Source: Aphrocallistes beatrix
Lineage: Eukaryota; Porifera; Hexactinellida; Sceptrulophora; Aphrocallistidae
DNA length: 64,000 nucleotides
Reading direction: 5' to 3'
Assembly: GCA_963281255.1 (NCBI GenBank)
Contig: OY725495.1
Coordinates: forward strand, 124,001-188,000
Shown in pieces: positions 31,001 to 38,300 of the stretch. The translations under genes and the position numbers were made by a program. The notes beneath the pieces were generated by a model. The model worked only from the letters and a program-made list of their open reading frames with translations, had not been told where the DNA came from and ran no database searches. Within the stretch, counting starts at the first letter, position 1. Every line of letters starts with the position of its first letter.

Positions 31001-33188
31001 ATGGCATTATTCTTATTATAAGGTATTGGGCTTACCTATAGCGTAAAGCGGTCCTTTCCCTTCCGAGTTCGTAAGTGCGGCGACAGCTATTCCTCTTCTA
31101 AACGAGATCATTGGAGCTGCATACTCCCATCGGTCTAATAAGGGGTCAAAGAACTCGACCGTGTTGAGATGAGCCTCCCCATCATGTCCTCCGACCGCCC
31201 ATATCTTATGGTCCATGTAGGCCACACCTACGTGTCTCCTCCTGCTGTTCAGAGGTGTGATATCGTGCCATGTGTCGGTGTGGTAGTCGTAACGCTCTAC
31301 ACTCTGGAACGGATCGCCTGCCTTCCCCCGACCACCTGTGAGAATAACATTGCTAAACTATATTTCGCGGAAGATGTCATTCGCACTTACCTATAGCGTA
31401 GAGCTTCCCAGCGGTGGATTTCCTATGGTAGCATTTAGTGGAGCAATCTACAGTCTGTTTGTGTGTAGATAGTAAGTGGTAGTTCTTGGCTTCATCTACG
31501 AGGTCTCGACAAGCCAGATCCACCTTAATGAACTTATTCTTCTCGACAGAGGAAGCTAGGAAGGAGGGGGAGAGCAATGGAAGTCTAACGTTATGGAGAA
31601 GAAGAGAAAAGTTGGCTATCATTGAAGGACTGTGCTTCGATTGATAATCAATCCAAGATTCTACAACTTCAAATACAAACTCCTCACTATCAACATTGAG
31701 GTCATCGGAATCTATGAGTTTTGCAAAATTCTCGATAGGGAGTTGGAAAAATTCGTCTGTCTTGATGCAATCCTAAAAACAACATCGACTAAACACATTA
31801 CTTCTCCGGAAGTATTCTTTTAACAAAGATTACACAGGTGCTAAACTTAATAGACTGAAATAAGGATAATTAATATTATAATCAATCAGCAGCATGAGAG
31901 CAAGTTAATTAAATAATAGATTTGAGCATTGGTTAGTCTTTTGCTGAATTGCCAGTCATGAGACCTCTGAAATCCTCAAACCCCACTCGATTGTCTCCGT
32001 CGATATCTGCTACCGCCATCATGCCTTTGATCTGTGCATCAGTCAGATTCTCCCCGACACTAACCATGACATCTCTCAACTCATCCTCGCTAATAAAGCC
32101 ATCTCCATCCTTGTCAAACAGTTTGAAAGCAGCTTCAATCTCATCATCACAGTTCTTATCCTTGCTAGCTATCATGACTAAGAACTCCTCAAACTCGATC
32201 TGTCCGCTGCAATCCGTGTCTACCTCTCTGATTATTCGCATGAGCTCGGTGGGAGTCGGAGCATGGCCAACAGAGCGCAGGAGTGCTCCTAATTCGTCGA
32301 TGGAAATTGACCCACTCCCGTCCTTGTCAAAGGAACGAAATGCTTCTTTGTATTTTGCTATATCTTTTCTCGAGGCAACCATCTCAAAAGATCATTTCAG
32401 GCATATCAGAGAATGGTACTTTTATACAATAGTTTTAAACCAAAGTATCTGGCTTCTTCAAACACAAAAAGTTATTCAGTTATGTAGTGCTACGTATAAT
32501 TACCTTGAAATGAGTTCTAAAGAATGCATTCGCTTGCTCCACGAGGGAAAGGCAGCCGTGAGATTCCGCAAAGTTCTGAATGGCCAGGCAGTTGTAAGAA
32601 GACAGGTGTTTGCCTAGAAACGCCGCACATGCTCCTAGCACACTCTGCATTTGGAGGATGGCAGAAGCAGTCAGGAGCGATTGTACGTTGTTGGTTGTTA
32701 TCTCCAATTGGCTCGAGTAGGCGAAGTTAACCAAACTCTCTACCGCATCCTCGTCAATGTCCCTGATAACGATCTCTCTCTGATTCCGCTCGATCATATC
32801 CTGATACACATTTAATAACGATAAGTTGTACTATTAAGTTATGACTGTATTGCTATGTTTTAACCTGAGTGAACATTGGAGAAAAATAGTCAAAAGTAGA
32901 CGCAAGCACCAGTCTGTGAGCACTGATCCGTTTGGAACCGACAACCAGCACTACATCACACAGCATGTCGTTGTCTCGCAGCTCCTTCATCTTAGAGAAA
33001 GCCTGCGAGATCAGAGTGGCGGAGTGATAGGTGTAGCTGGAGCTGTCCGGACTGATGCCACAATCCGGTAGCTCCATATCCATGCAGCAAGGAGAGAGGG
33101 GAGGCTCCACTTCTTCACTCAGTTCCTCTCTCGCAGAGGAGAGAGGATCGCTGGATTCAGAATCGTGGGACGAATTGGTGGAGTCCAT
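19067..33188 (-). CDS. KLHL8: KLHL8 orthologue (BTB-BACK-Kelch), with nested genes in two introns
   Basis: Six exons join in frame: 32865-33188, 32504-32800, 31391-31772, 31036-31335, 19397-19718 and 19067-19325. They total 1884 nt, giving 627 residues; human KLHL8 is of similar size. The order is an acidic leader, BTB (MLCDVVLVVGSKRISAHRLV), BACK (FFQLPIENFAKLIDSDDLNV) and six Kelch repeats. KLHL8-specific stretches include GRGKAGDPFQSVERY, NSRRRHVGV, CLYAVGGFDDASPLDSVERY and AVGGHNGKNYLNTVE. KLHL8 is a substrate adaptor for Cullin-3 ubiquitin ligase. The junction 31036 to 19718 (ATAG|GTAAGC ... CTACAG|GAGGATTAGATGG) restores LYAIGGLDGTTCF exactly, which fixes an 11,317-bp intron. Intron 2 (31773-32503) contains the calmodulin-like gene; the other introns are 55-71 bp. 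Confidence 0.93.
20522..20685. mobile_element. hAT-like MITE in the KLHL8 intron
   Basis: A 164-bp G/C-rich element has ends CAGGGGCGG and (reverse complement) CAGGGCGGC. It is flanked by a 5-bp direct repeat TTAGA at 20517-20521 and 20686-20690. Ends of the CAGGGGCGG type are typical of hAT-derived MITEs, although hAT target duplications are usually 8 bp, so the class is tentative. It has no coding capacity. Confidence 0.6.
21884..22062. repeat. GC-rich repeat-like island
   Basis: About 180 bp much richer in G and C than its surroundings, with runs such as GGTCCCGGGGTTTGG and GGATCCGGGGCGGGGG. A 61-codon frame across it has no protein-like features. It is probably an inserted repeat fragment; no ends could be defined. 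Confidence 0.4.
22473..22892 (+). CDS. small bZIP protein A (CNC/Maf-like layout), nested in KLHL8 intron
   Basis: The 139-residue intronless protein has its first Met at 22473; Met19 at 22527 (MEEKC) is an alternative start. Residues about 22-70 form a helical region (KCKKAKLIL ... FFDLIDIDKLIKIKATTLN) that aligns without gaps to the three paralogues. It resembles the extended homology region before the basic region of CNC and Maf factors. The basic region is NFIRQERRRRINRLSAKESR, with the invariant Asn and Arg spaced as in N-x7-R. A short, poor zipper follows (LSGLEKVVKDL...LRAEKHILQKEI). It should bind DNA as a dimer, probably a heterodimer given the weak heptads. It lies on the opposite strand to its host gene and has no introns, suggesting retroposition. 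Target and partner are unknown. Confidence 0.75.
   Translation: MTFWIENSTRGYSSQSKEMEEKCKKAKLILKSNFNDVMTMNFFDLIDIDKLIKIKATTLNRVLENECFAVGERNFIRQERRRRINRLSAKESRQRMKGELSGLEKVVKDLMAIRQTLRAEKHILQKEIHDIAAKLINSD
23079..23266. mobile_element. pogo/Tigger-like MITE with terminal inverted repeats
   Basis: A 188-bp element. Its left end CAGGCGATTCCGCGTAATAG and the reverse complement of its right end CAGTCGACTCCGCTTAATAG match at 16 of 20 positions. The left flank is TA and the right flank CA, consistent with an aged TA target duplication. Internal copies of the GATTAAGCGG motif recur. Non-coding and non-autonomous. Confidence 0.7.
24094..24231. mobile_element. second pogo/Tc1-like MITE with terminal inverted repeats and TA target duplication
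   Basis: A 138-bp element whose ends are CAGTAGAACTCGGATAAGAC and, on the other strand, CAGTAGAACTCGGCTTAGTA. Perfect TA dinucleotides flank it at 24092-24093 and 24232-24233. The better preserved ends and target site suggest it is younger than the element at 23079. It has no coding capacity. Confidence 0.75.
24748..25191 (+). CDS. small bZIP-like protein B with a defective basic region, nested in KLHL8 intron
   Basis: The 147-residue intronless paralogue of bZIP A probably starts at the Met at 24793 (MDSTSSDAVRIRTEKCEYAK) or at 24748. It keeps the family N-terminal motif KCEYAKEIL and the helical region (FLKLIDSNKLLKITGFDLN). The basic region reads SIRKMRRVLINRATAKKSG: the invariant Asn is present but the invariant Arg is Gly. 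The zipper has a more regular Leu series (LKEVINDMKMESQTLRMEKY). Loss of that Arg normally abolishes or weakens DNA binding while leaving dimerisation, so the protein could act as a dominant-negative partner. Alternatively it is decaying, but the frame is intact over 147 codons. Confidence 0.65.
   Translation: MKKKHKLISRFKNIKMDSTSSDAVRIRTEKCEYAKEILREDALGMQDDNFLKLIDSNKLLKITGFDLNQIIVHSYFSLPERSSIRKMRRVLINRATAKKSGIKKNKEFLELKEVINDMKMESQTLRMEKYSLQLEIHELQAKMLGRN
25192..27111. other. non-coding part of the KLHL8 intron
   Basis: About 1.9 kb of AT-rich DNA. No credible gene. A short GC-richer patch lies at about 26482-26532 (GGCGCCCTGTGGGCGTC). ACGTCA-type sequence occurs near 26251 and ATGACGTACG near 26558; these are weak bZIP-like sites and may be chance. 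Confidence 0.35.
27112..27585 (-). CDS. small bZIP protein C (CNC/Maf-like layout), nested in KLHL8 intron
   Basis: The 157-residue intronless protein contains the family motif KCHFAKPIL near residue 47 and a helical region (FLKLVSVRKLVGMKATHLSR). The basic region is EFIREARRKFINRLSAKKSR, with both invariant Asn and Arg intact, followed by a short zipper (LIGLEERVNELLEIRQTLRA). The sequence IREARRKFINRLSAKKSR resembles the CNC pattern of basic region preceded by an Ile-Arg helix. It is nearly identical to protein D, which lies head-to-head 612 bp away. An in-frame second or third Met may be used (MMTMSHK). It is expected to be a nuclear DNA-binding protein; its partners are unknown. Confidence 0.78.
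   Translation of the reverse strand: MMTMSHKIALPYLTIELKSESDIFSVLSRDDKPIITTPTREKCHFAKPILRDDFSQHLDEPFLKLVSVRKLVGMKATHLSRLIGQNCFTMREREFIREARRKFINRLSAKKSRVLLNNELIGLEERVNELLEIRQTLRAEKHQLLSEIHLYAEALIS
28197..28670 (+). CDS. small bZIP protein D, near-identical to C, nested in KLHL8 intron
   Basis: The 157-residue intronless copy of protein C differs only at a few residues (H for Y near residue 10, ALRVEK for TLRAEK, and the last four to five residues). The basic region with its invariant Asn and Arg (INRLSAKKSR) and the family N-terminal motif are intact. It is divergent from C, so the two promoters face each other across about 600 bp and could be co-regulated. Coding changes are few and no stop has appeared in either copy, which fits function in both or very recent duplication. 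Confidence 0.78.
   Translation: MTMSHKIALPHLTIELKSESDIFSVLSRDDKPIITTPTREKCHFAKPILRDDFSQHLDEPFLKLVSVRKLVGMKATHLSRLIGQNCFTMREREFIREARRKFINRLSAKKSRVLLNNELIGLEERVNELLEIRQALRVEKHQLLSEIHLYAEGIIAK
28671..29137. other. intron spacer
   Basis: About 470 bp of AT-rich sequence between the convergent bZIP D and ataxin-10 genes. No repeat or RNA gene recognised. Confidence 0.35.
29138..30514 (-). CDS. ATXN10: ataxin-10 orthologue, intronless, nested in KLHL8 intron
   Basis: The 458-residue alpha-helical (ARM-like) protein has the diagnostic ataxin-10 C-terminal domain: LIANLLYSNTKNINLIYENK, then LILILNHCRVDSLNPFL, WAILAIRNLCQD, MIGEMEKLGLNSNDVMKQAG. Upstream, GIQLLGNITVQNEEGKEKIW aligns with the human GLQFLGNIASRNED segment. 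Ataxin-10 acts in cytokinesis, neuronal survival and ciliary-base complexes in vertebrates. The length is close to the human protein. The start is uncertain: Met29 (at 30430, MDISLHFF) is also possible. The gene lies on the same strand as its host KLHL8, inside the 11.3-kb intron, and has no introns of its own. Confidence 0.88.
   Translation of the reverse strand: MLNLEWLKFTYSLSWVHILRILVYTNNYMDISLHFFAKKTVEQFQEYILSKRDAPHILTKYFAAFSKASVRPCFRYGLHMSDFPLLIIELCRLHKVEGNEEVINKGIQLLGNITVQNEEGKEKIWSLCFPDFFIDMLTTPFNLCESIGFLIFNCIDDLHVMQLILPPHGLNLVSRLLFQLTKDNCGDFCQLVLSRILLDYKGAVILYSLFSDNRNYTPLLLLLDFLFQSNEFHILSMRENSHVKTCTSMIELLIRDFLILKPTLFEAISLIFGGNVGEQELITKAELFKGVLAVLAVFSGFSELLVILHSNPVLLEECLTILDAMTAYSQPKLANTQLFPNTSKEISDQVSDFLYGIKQHIMQLIANLLYSNTKNINLIYENKSSLILILNHCRVDSLNPFLMQWAILAIRNLCQDQRVQLMIGEMEKLGLNSNDVMKQAGLTVITDTDGTIKLTQHR
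30515..31035. other. intron spacer up to the KLHL8 exon 4 donor
   Basis: AT-rich; holds the ataxin-10 promoter and the first part of the large KLHL8 intron (donor GTAAGCCC at 31035 on the minus strand). Nothing else recognised. Confidence 0.35.
31933..32382 (-). CDS. calmodulin-like protein, intronless, nested in KLHL8 intron 2
   Basis: The 149-residue protein has four EF-hands. Their loops are DKDGSGSISIDE, DTDCSGQIEFEE, DKDGDGFISEDE and DIDGDNRVGFED; each keeps Asp at position 1 and Glu or Asp at 12, and all could bind calcium. Length and spacing equal calmodulin, but the sequence is clearly diverged, especially the first linker and the C terminus. It is a calmodulin-like paralogue, not the ubiquitous calmodulin. 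It sits between KLHL8 exons 2 and 3 in the same orientation, inside an intron of only 731 bp, and has no introns, which suggests a retrogene or a local insertion. Transcription from its own promoter, rather than read-through, cannot be told from sequence. Confidence 0.85.
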   Translation of the reverse strand: MVASRKDIAKYKEAFRSFDKDGSGSISIDELGALLRSVGHAPTPTELMRIIREVDTDCSGQIEFEEFLVMIASKDKNCDDEIEAAFKLFDKDGDGFISEDELRDVMVSVGENLTDAQIKGMMAVADIDGDNRVGFEDFRGLMTGNSAKD

Positions 33189-33323
33189 GGGGGGGGATGG
33201 CTAATTAAACCTTCTAGATATGTCCAAATTAACAAATATTCATCAATCTTAGTTTAACTTCTAAAATAAATTCAATGTTCTATGATGTAATACTACTCGT
33301 AAATAATCGTCAAATAAGTTATT

Positions 33324-33644
33324 TCAAATTCTCTTGGGCAGAGAGTACCAAGGCTTTACATGGTCTTTTGACACCTTAAACACGAACAATTTCACGCGCG
33401 TCGACATCCATCGCGAAATAATTGTCTCTGCGAAGCCGATTAGGAATACTGTCTGCTTGGAATGCCTCAAATCAAAATTAACTCCAAAAGTCACTACAAT
33501 CTGATTGGGCTTGCAGCTGACGAATATAGGTGTGGTGGGGTAAAACAGCCCCTTGACAAACTTTCGAACAGTGTTAGTTTCGATGTGGGAGAGCCTGACA
33601 TGAGGACTGATAGCATTCAGGAAGTAATTGGTCGAGTATGCCAT
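33324..33644 (-). CDS. small basic hypothetical protein
   Basis: This 106-residue frame starts in a good context (AAACATGG) between KLHL8 and the methyltransferase gene, on the same strand, leaving 136 bp to the KLHL8 start. It is basic and mixed alpha/beta in character (FVSCKPNQIVVTFGVNFDLR). It has no signal peptide, membrane helix or domain that I recognise. Size and charge would suit a small organellar or ribosomal protein, but that is only an impression. It may be a real short gene given the gene density. Confidence 0.45.
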   Translation of the reverse strand: MAYSTNYFLNAISPHVRLSHIETNTVRKFVKGLFYPTTPIFVSCKPNQIVVTFGVNFDLRHSKQTVFLIGFAETIISRWMSTRVKLFVFKVSKDHVKPWYSLPKRI

Positions 33645-33912
33645 GTTTAATCAGCTGCTGTAGCAAGGGGAGATAAGCTTCTGCTACAGTAATTCTAAAA
33701 GTAGGCTATAACAGTTTGTGACTAAATTTAACGTGGATATTTAGATTCTTCCAGAAATTGATCGGGGAAGTAAGCTTTTTAATGTATTATCACAAAAAAA
33801 CCTCGATATTAATTAACCTTCGTATAATATCAAAAAGTCTCAAAAAATACGTTGAAACGCACTCCTAAGTGACAATGTCCAGAAAATAAACTAGTGGTTC
33901 TATCCTGCACTG

Positions 33913-35028
33913 TTATTCAGGTGGAAGTGTTTGTACATCACAGGACTTGTCTACGAACTGCCTCAACTTTTCGATGTACTTGGGACCAATCCCACAGCAT
34001 CCTCCAATAACATTGCACCCCATCTCAATCCACTTCTTCGCAAATTCTACAAACTCGTCCAATGGAATATCTAGCAGCTTACGCACATGCGCATCACTTT
34101 GGAATGACGCCTCAATTTCTTCTGGAGTTACCTCGCTGGTGAGTGAAGAAAAATTGTTGGCATAAGCACCGAAATTCTCTACGCCATTTCCTCTCCCAAT
34201 TTTAATCAAGGTAGGCAATGATTGCGTCACCGTTTGTGGGGTACAACAGTTAATGAATAGCCCGCTCAACAGCCCTGGAAACTTGTCTAACACCTCTTCA
34301 AGAGCAAATTCCAGCTTCTCACCACTGTGGAGCTCCATCTTACTATTATCTTGGAGAGAGAATGACAGCCAAATTGGATACCTTTTATCTCCGAACTCTC
34401 CATTCTCCATAGCAGATTGGATCCCACTCAGAGCTGTGATAGCTTCATCGAGACTTGACATGGTTTCGCAGATGAATATGTCCACATATGGAGACAGAGT
34501 TTTCACTATCTTCACATATTCAGGGATGAGCTTCTTCTTCTCTGGAATAGCAGAACCAAGGTAACTGAAGTCAAAAGGAGGGATTGATCCAACAACTCTC
34601 ACCTCCTTACCAGACTGCAGAGCTTGCTTCTTAGCCTTCTCGGCTACCTCTCCTGCAACCTCAATCAGCTCATACATCTTATCCGTGGCATTGATCTTAT
34701 CGAGGTACTTCGGCACAGCCGAATAGTTACTAGTTATGATCAGTTCGGCGCCAGAATTGATGAAAGATTGGTGACATTTGAAGACCGATTCCGGTTGATT
34801 CAAGAGGTGCGCGGCACTCCAGACATGTTTGAAATCGGGATCAGGGTAGCTAGCATCCAGCTCTCTCCCCATGCCTCCATCTAGGACTAACACGTGGGTT
34901 TCCTTTTTAGGAACTTTAGATATGACACTAATATCAACACCTCCGTTGTCAGCAGCTTCCTCAGTTGCACGAGATCTCCTCTTCCTACCTCTGCTAGGTT
35001 TTGAGCCATTTTGTGATTTCTCAGCCAT
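33913..35028 (-). CDS. homocysteine S-methyltransferase family protein
   Basis: The 371-residue intronless protein has a Lys/Arg-rich N terminus of about 40 residues and then a full homocysteine S-methyltransferase barrel. It starts at VLDGGMGREL and includes a zinc site from INCCTP (near residue 262) and the paired Cys in VIGGCCGIGP (near 346). Enzymes of this class transfer a methyl group from S-methylmethionine, betaine or a similar donor to homocysteine, forming methionine. The single-domain form is closest to bacterial MmuM or plant HMT rather than to vertebrate BHMT, judging by the short length and the GGMG start. The basic N-terminal extension is unusual and could direct localisation. 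The donor is not deducible. Confidence 0.82.
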   Translation of the reverse strand: MAEKSQNGSKPSRGRKRRSRATEEAADNGGVDISVISKVPKKETHVLVLDGGMGRELDASYPDPDFKHVWSAAHLLNQPESVFKCHQSFINSGAELIITSNYSAVPKYLDKINATDKMYELIEVAGEVAEKAKKQALQSGKEVRVVGSIPPFDFSYLGSAIPEKKKLIPEYVKIVKTLSPYVDIFICETMSSLDEAITALSGIQSAMENGEFGDKRYPIWLSFSLQDNSKMELHSGEKLEFALEEVLDKFPGLLSGLFINCCTPQTVTQSLPTLIKIGRGNGVENFGAYANNFSSLTSEVTPEEIEASFQSDAHVRKLLDIPLDEFVEFAKKWIEMGCNVIGGCCGIGPKYIEKLRQFVDKSCDVQTLPPE

Positions 35029-35339
35029 TCTAACTCTCAGTTAGTATAAGATAATCACTTAAAGTGGTTAATATAGCGTTATACTTTTCTATCGAATTTA
35101 GACTTGTGACCACTATTTGCAATGTTGTTGATATACAACAATAAAAATAGTGGACACAAGATGCTCTGATATGGAAATGTAGATTTACACCTGGAAAATC
35201 GCTCCATAATTAGGTAAAAGATAACAGATAATGTATCACTAAAAAAATAAAACAAAAAAAGTTAGTAACTGAAAGTACAAGTTATATCCTAAACAATTCT
35301 CAGTATTACTCAGTGCTAGGTAGTGTAAAATGAGTATTA
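35029..35339. other. intergenic spacer
   Basis: About 310 bp, AT-rich, with the promoter of the methyltransferase gene and the 3' UTR of the very large GTPase. Nothing else seen. Confidence 0.35.
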
Positions 35340-38300
35340 CTACATAAGGAACTGTTGATAATGCTGACTTAAATCTTGTAAGACTTCTTGCTTAGAAATA
35401 TTCTTCCAAATGGATACATTTGGGTGGACTTTATACTTGTAATGCCTTGCCAACCTATCCTGAAATTGGTAGGTAAACCATTGCCAGTATTTCGATTCTT
35501 TCGCATCATCTGCAGAGATATTCCAAGATCGAAACACAGAGTCGACTTTTTGCATTTCATCATAATAATAGAAATTACCTCTGTAAAGAAATCTGTGACC
35601 ATCTCTAACACAGATAGTACATTCGTAGAGGTACATTTGCTGTGATAAGTGCTCTCTGCCACCATTCACTGCATCTACTCTGTGTAAAGAGCCACAATAA
35701 TGTTTTTCATGATTCCCAATGCTAAGTTGACAAGGTTCCCCACAAAAAGGACACATAGCAGGGCAGTTCATTCTAGTTTGTATCAATTGGGTTAAAGCTC
35801 CGGAGTTGGTATTGGTGTTACTCTTCGCCCAACTTCTCCAATTCGTACCCTGTGTCTTAGTTTTAATATCAGTCTGAAAATAAAAGGCGAGTTGTTTAAA
35901 ATTTTTTACATCATACGCATCTAACACAGTTAACGCTCCCAGCCTCAAGGAATTTATTTTTAAAAATATTTTTGAATGGAATGTTGATTTCCAATTTGGC
36001 CATGTATTCGCGTTTGAAGCTGAATTAGCTGATTTAATATAGAATGCTGTTAAGCTATTGACTTTCTCTAAAATTTGCTTTTCGACCTTCGAAAGGAAAA
36101 CTTCAGTATGGATATAAGTGAAGAATTGTTGACGAATCCATTTTGGCATACAAATATTCGGATTTCTAATGTAATGGAGGAACCTTTCAAATTTAGGATC
36201 ATTGATTGCATCTCTTAAAATGCCAAGTTGAACTGTTCCTTTACTTCTCAAAATGTCTCTTCTATCAGATGCAAAATTTTGAACCGCAATCGTATTTAGT
36301 TGAGGCACCAGATAGGTTTTCATGCCTTCAATAATGATGTCGGCTAGATGGGAGGAACATGCCTTCTCACTCTGTGTTACCTCAACTGCATGTCTAAAAG
36401 TCAAGTAATATCTCTCTTTCAATGTCCTCAATTGTCTCTCGATGGAGTAATAGTCGATATAGGACCTCTGCAAATGCTCAAAAGTAGGAATAGCCTTGCA
36501 ACATTGATAGAATACCATCTCCAGTTTGAAATGTTCTGTAAAGTGGATTGCAAAACCTCTTGATTTAAGTTTATGCTGGTTGATTAATGTTATCTCGTCA
36601 GATATAATTTTAGAAAAATGAAGAAAATAATTTTTATTATAATTAATATTTGGTGGAAGTTTTAAAAGGAAATCTTTACAAGCATCAGCAATCTGATGCA
36701 AGTAATAATGAAGCGAGTTGAAGACTTTTCTGCCATCATAATCTAGTTGTCTAATGTTATCAGACATAATTGCCTTCATAACAGAATTATAGAGGAAACT
36801 TGAATCGAAATCACAGTCAATAGTGAAATGTTTGTAATAGATACGAAATTTCCTCCTACCTTCCAGATAATAATTGCTTGTATTCATGACACGTCGACGT
36901 AAATGAGTGTGGCAATGGGAAAAATCCCGGGAACTAGTCAAATAATTGTGCAAATCGGTAGCAATATCACTTTCTTCGATAGACGATTGTTCAAATTTAA
37001 GGGAACGTTCCCAATTTTGCCAAAAAGTATTGTAGCTAGCATAAATTTTGTTTTCATCAAATGTTTCTGAAATGACGACTTTTTTTACAAATTGCTTGAC
37101 TTGGGTAACTAAATCTTCTTCAATTTCTTGTGTCCTTTCAAAAAATTTGAGCTGATTGAGAATTAGTTCGTATTGTGTATAAAACTTTTCCAAGGTTTCT
37201 TTCTGCATTACCCTACGGATCTCGTCAAAATGATCTTTCGTCCTACTTTCCCATTGATTGAATAAATCAGACTTTTCGTTTGACTCAAAAAAATCAAATA
37301 CAAGCGATAATTCTTCATTTTTGAAGCTCTCCAAACACAACTTCCTCACTTCTAATTCAATACCACTCAGCATCTCGTCGATATGTGTAGAATTTGATAA
37401 TTTTGTGAGTATTTCCAACTGCCATGCGTTTATACACTGCATATACCCATAGTACCACTCGCTGATAGCATTGTCTAGATCACGTTGTGCGTTTATTTCT
37501 TGAATATTCTTGAAATGAAAGACGAAATTTTCATGCAATATCGCATTCCAGAGTTGGACGATGTTAACACCTAGGGATGAAAGTTTTCTTTGAGAATTAT
37601 TGGAAATTTTAAGGATTTTTGATTTTAAATTGAAACATTCGAAACTATAGTTCTCATTAACAGGAGCCATTGGAGGGTTTCCCTTGTAGAGGGAAGGGAA
37701 GTAGAGAACATCTTCATCGGGATCAAACTGAATTATATCGGTGAAGTATTTGTATGGCATATTTTCATGTTTAGCTGCTACCTTTGTCATCTCGTTCAGT
37801 TTCGAGATGAGGGCATTCCTAGCTGGTGCCAGTTTGTCTCCGCTTAACAAACTCGTCACGTTCTGGTGGACAAAAATGCACCTCGGTCTGATCCAAGTCA
37901 AATTCATTCGTAAGAATGCATTGACTGTAATTTGAAGAATATCCTCCATGTCTGTAGGATTTTCGCCCATTATATTAATGATGGCTAGGTTGCTAAGCCC
38001 GATAGCAAACGTTGCTAACTCATTGTCGTGAAATCTGGTCACATCGCTGTCCAATTCGGGAGCACGTAGACCCTCTGTGTCTAATACAACTAGATAATCA
38101 TATCCAAGGGAATCTGACAGGTCTTCGGAGACTGGAATCATTTGCATGAAGACGCCTTTAGTGCAACGACCTGCAGAAACGGCAAAATGTAACCCAAACA
38201 TCGTGTTAAGCAGCGTACTCTTGCCACTGCTCTGTACGCCTAGGATTGAGATTATATAAATGCGCTTATTTCCAACGATTGATTTCAGCTGCTGCAAGAC

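Noticed and set aside
31949-32617. 222-codon plus-strand frame over the calmodulin-like gene
   Set aside because: Antisense shadow of four EF-hands and of KLHL8 exon 2; Ser/Pro-rich composition is typical of such shadows.
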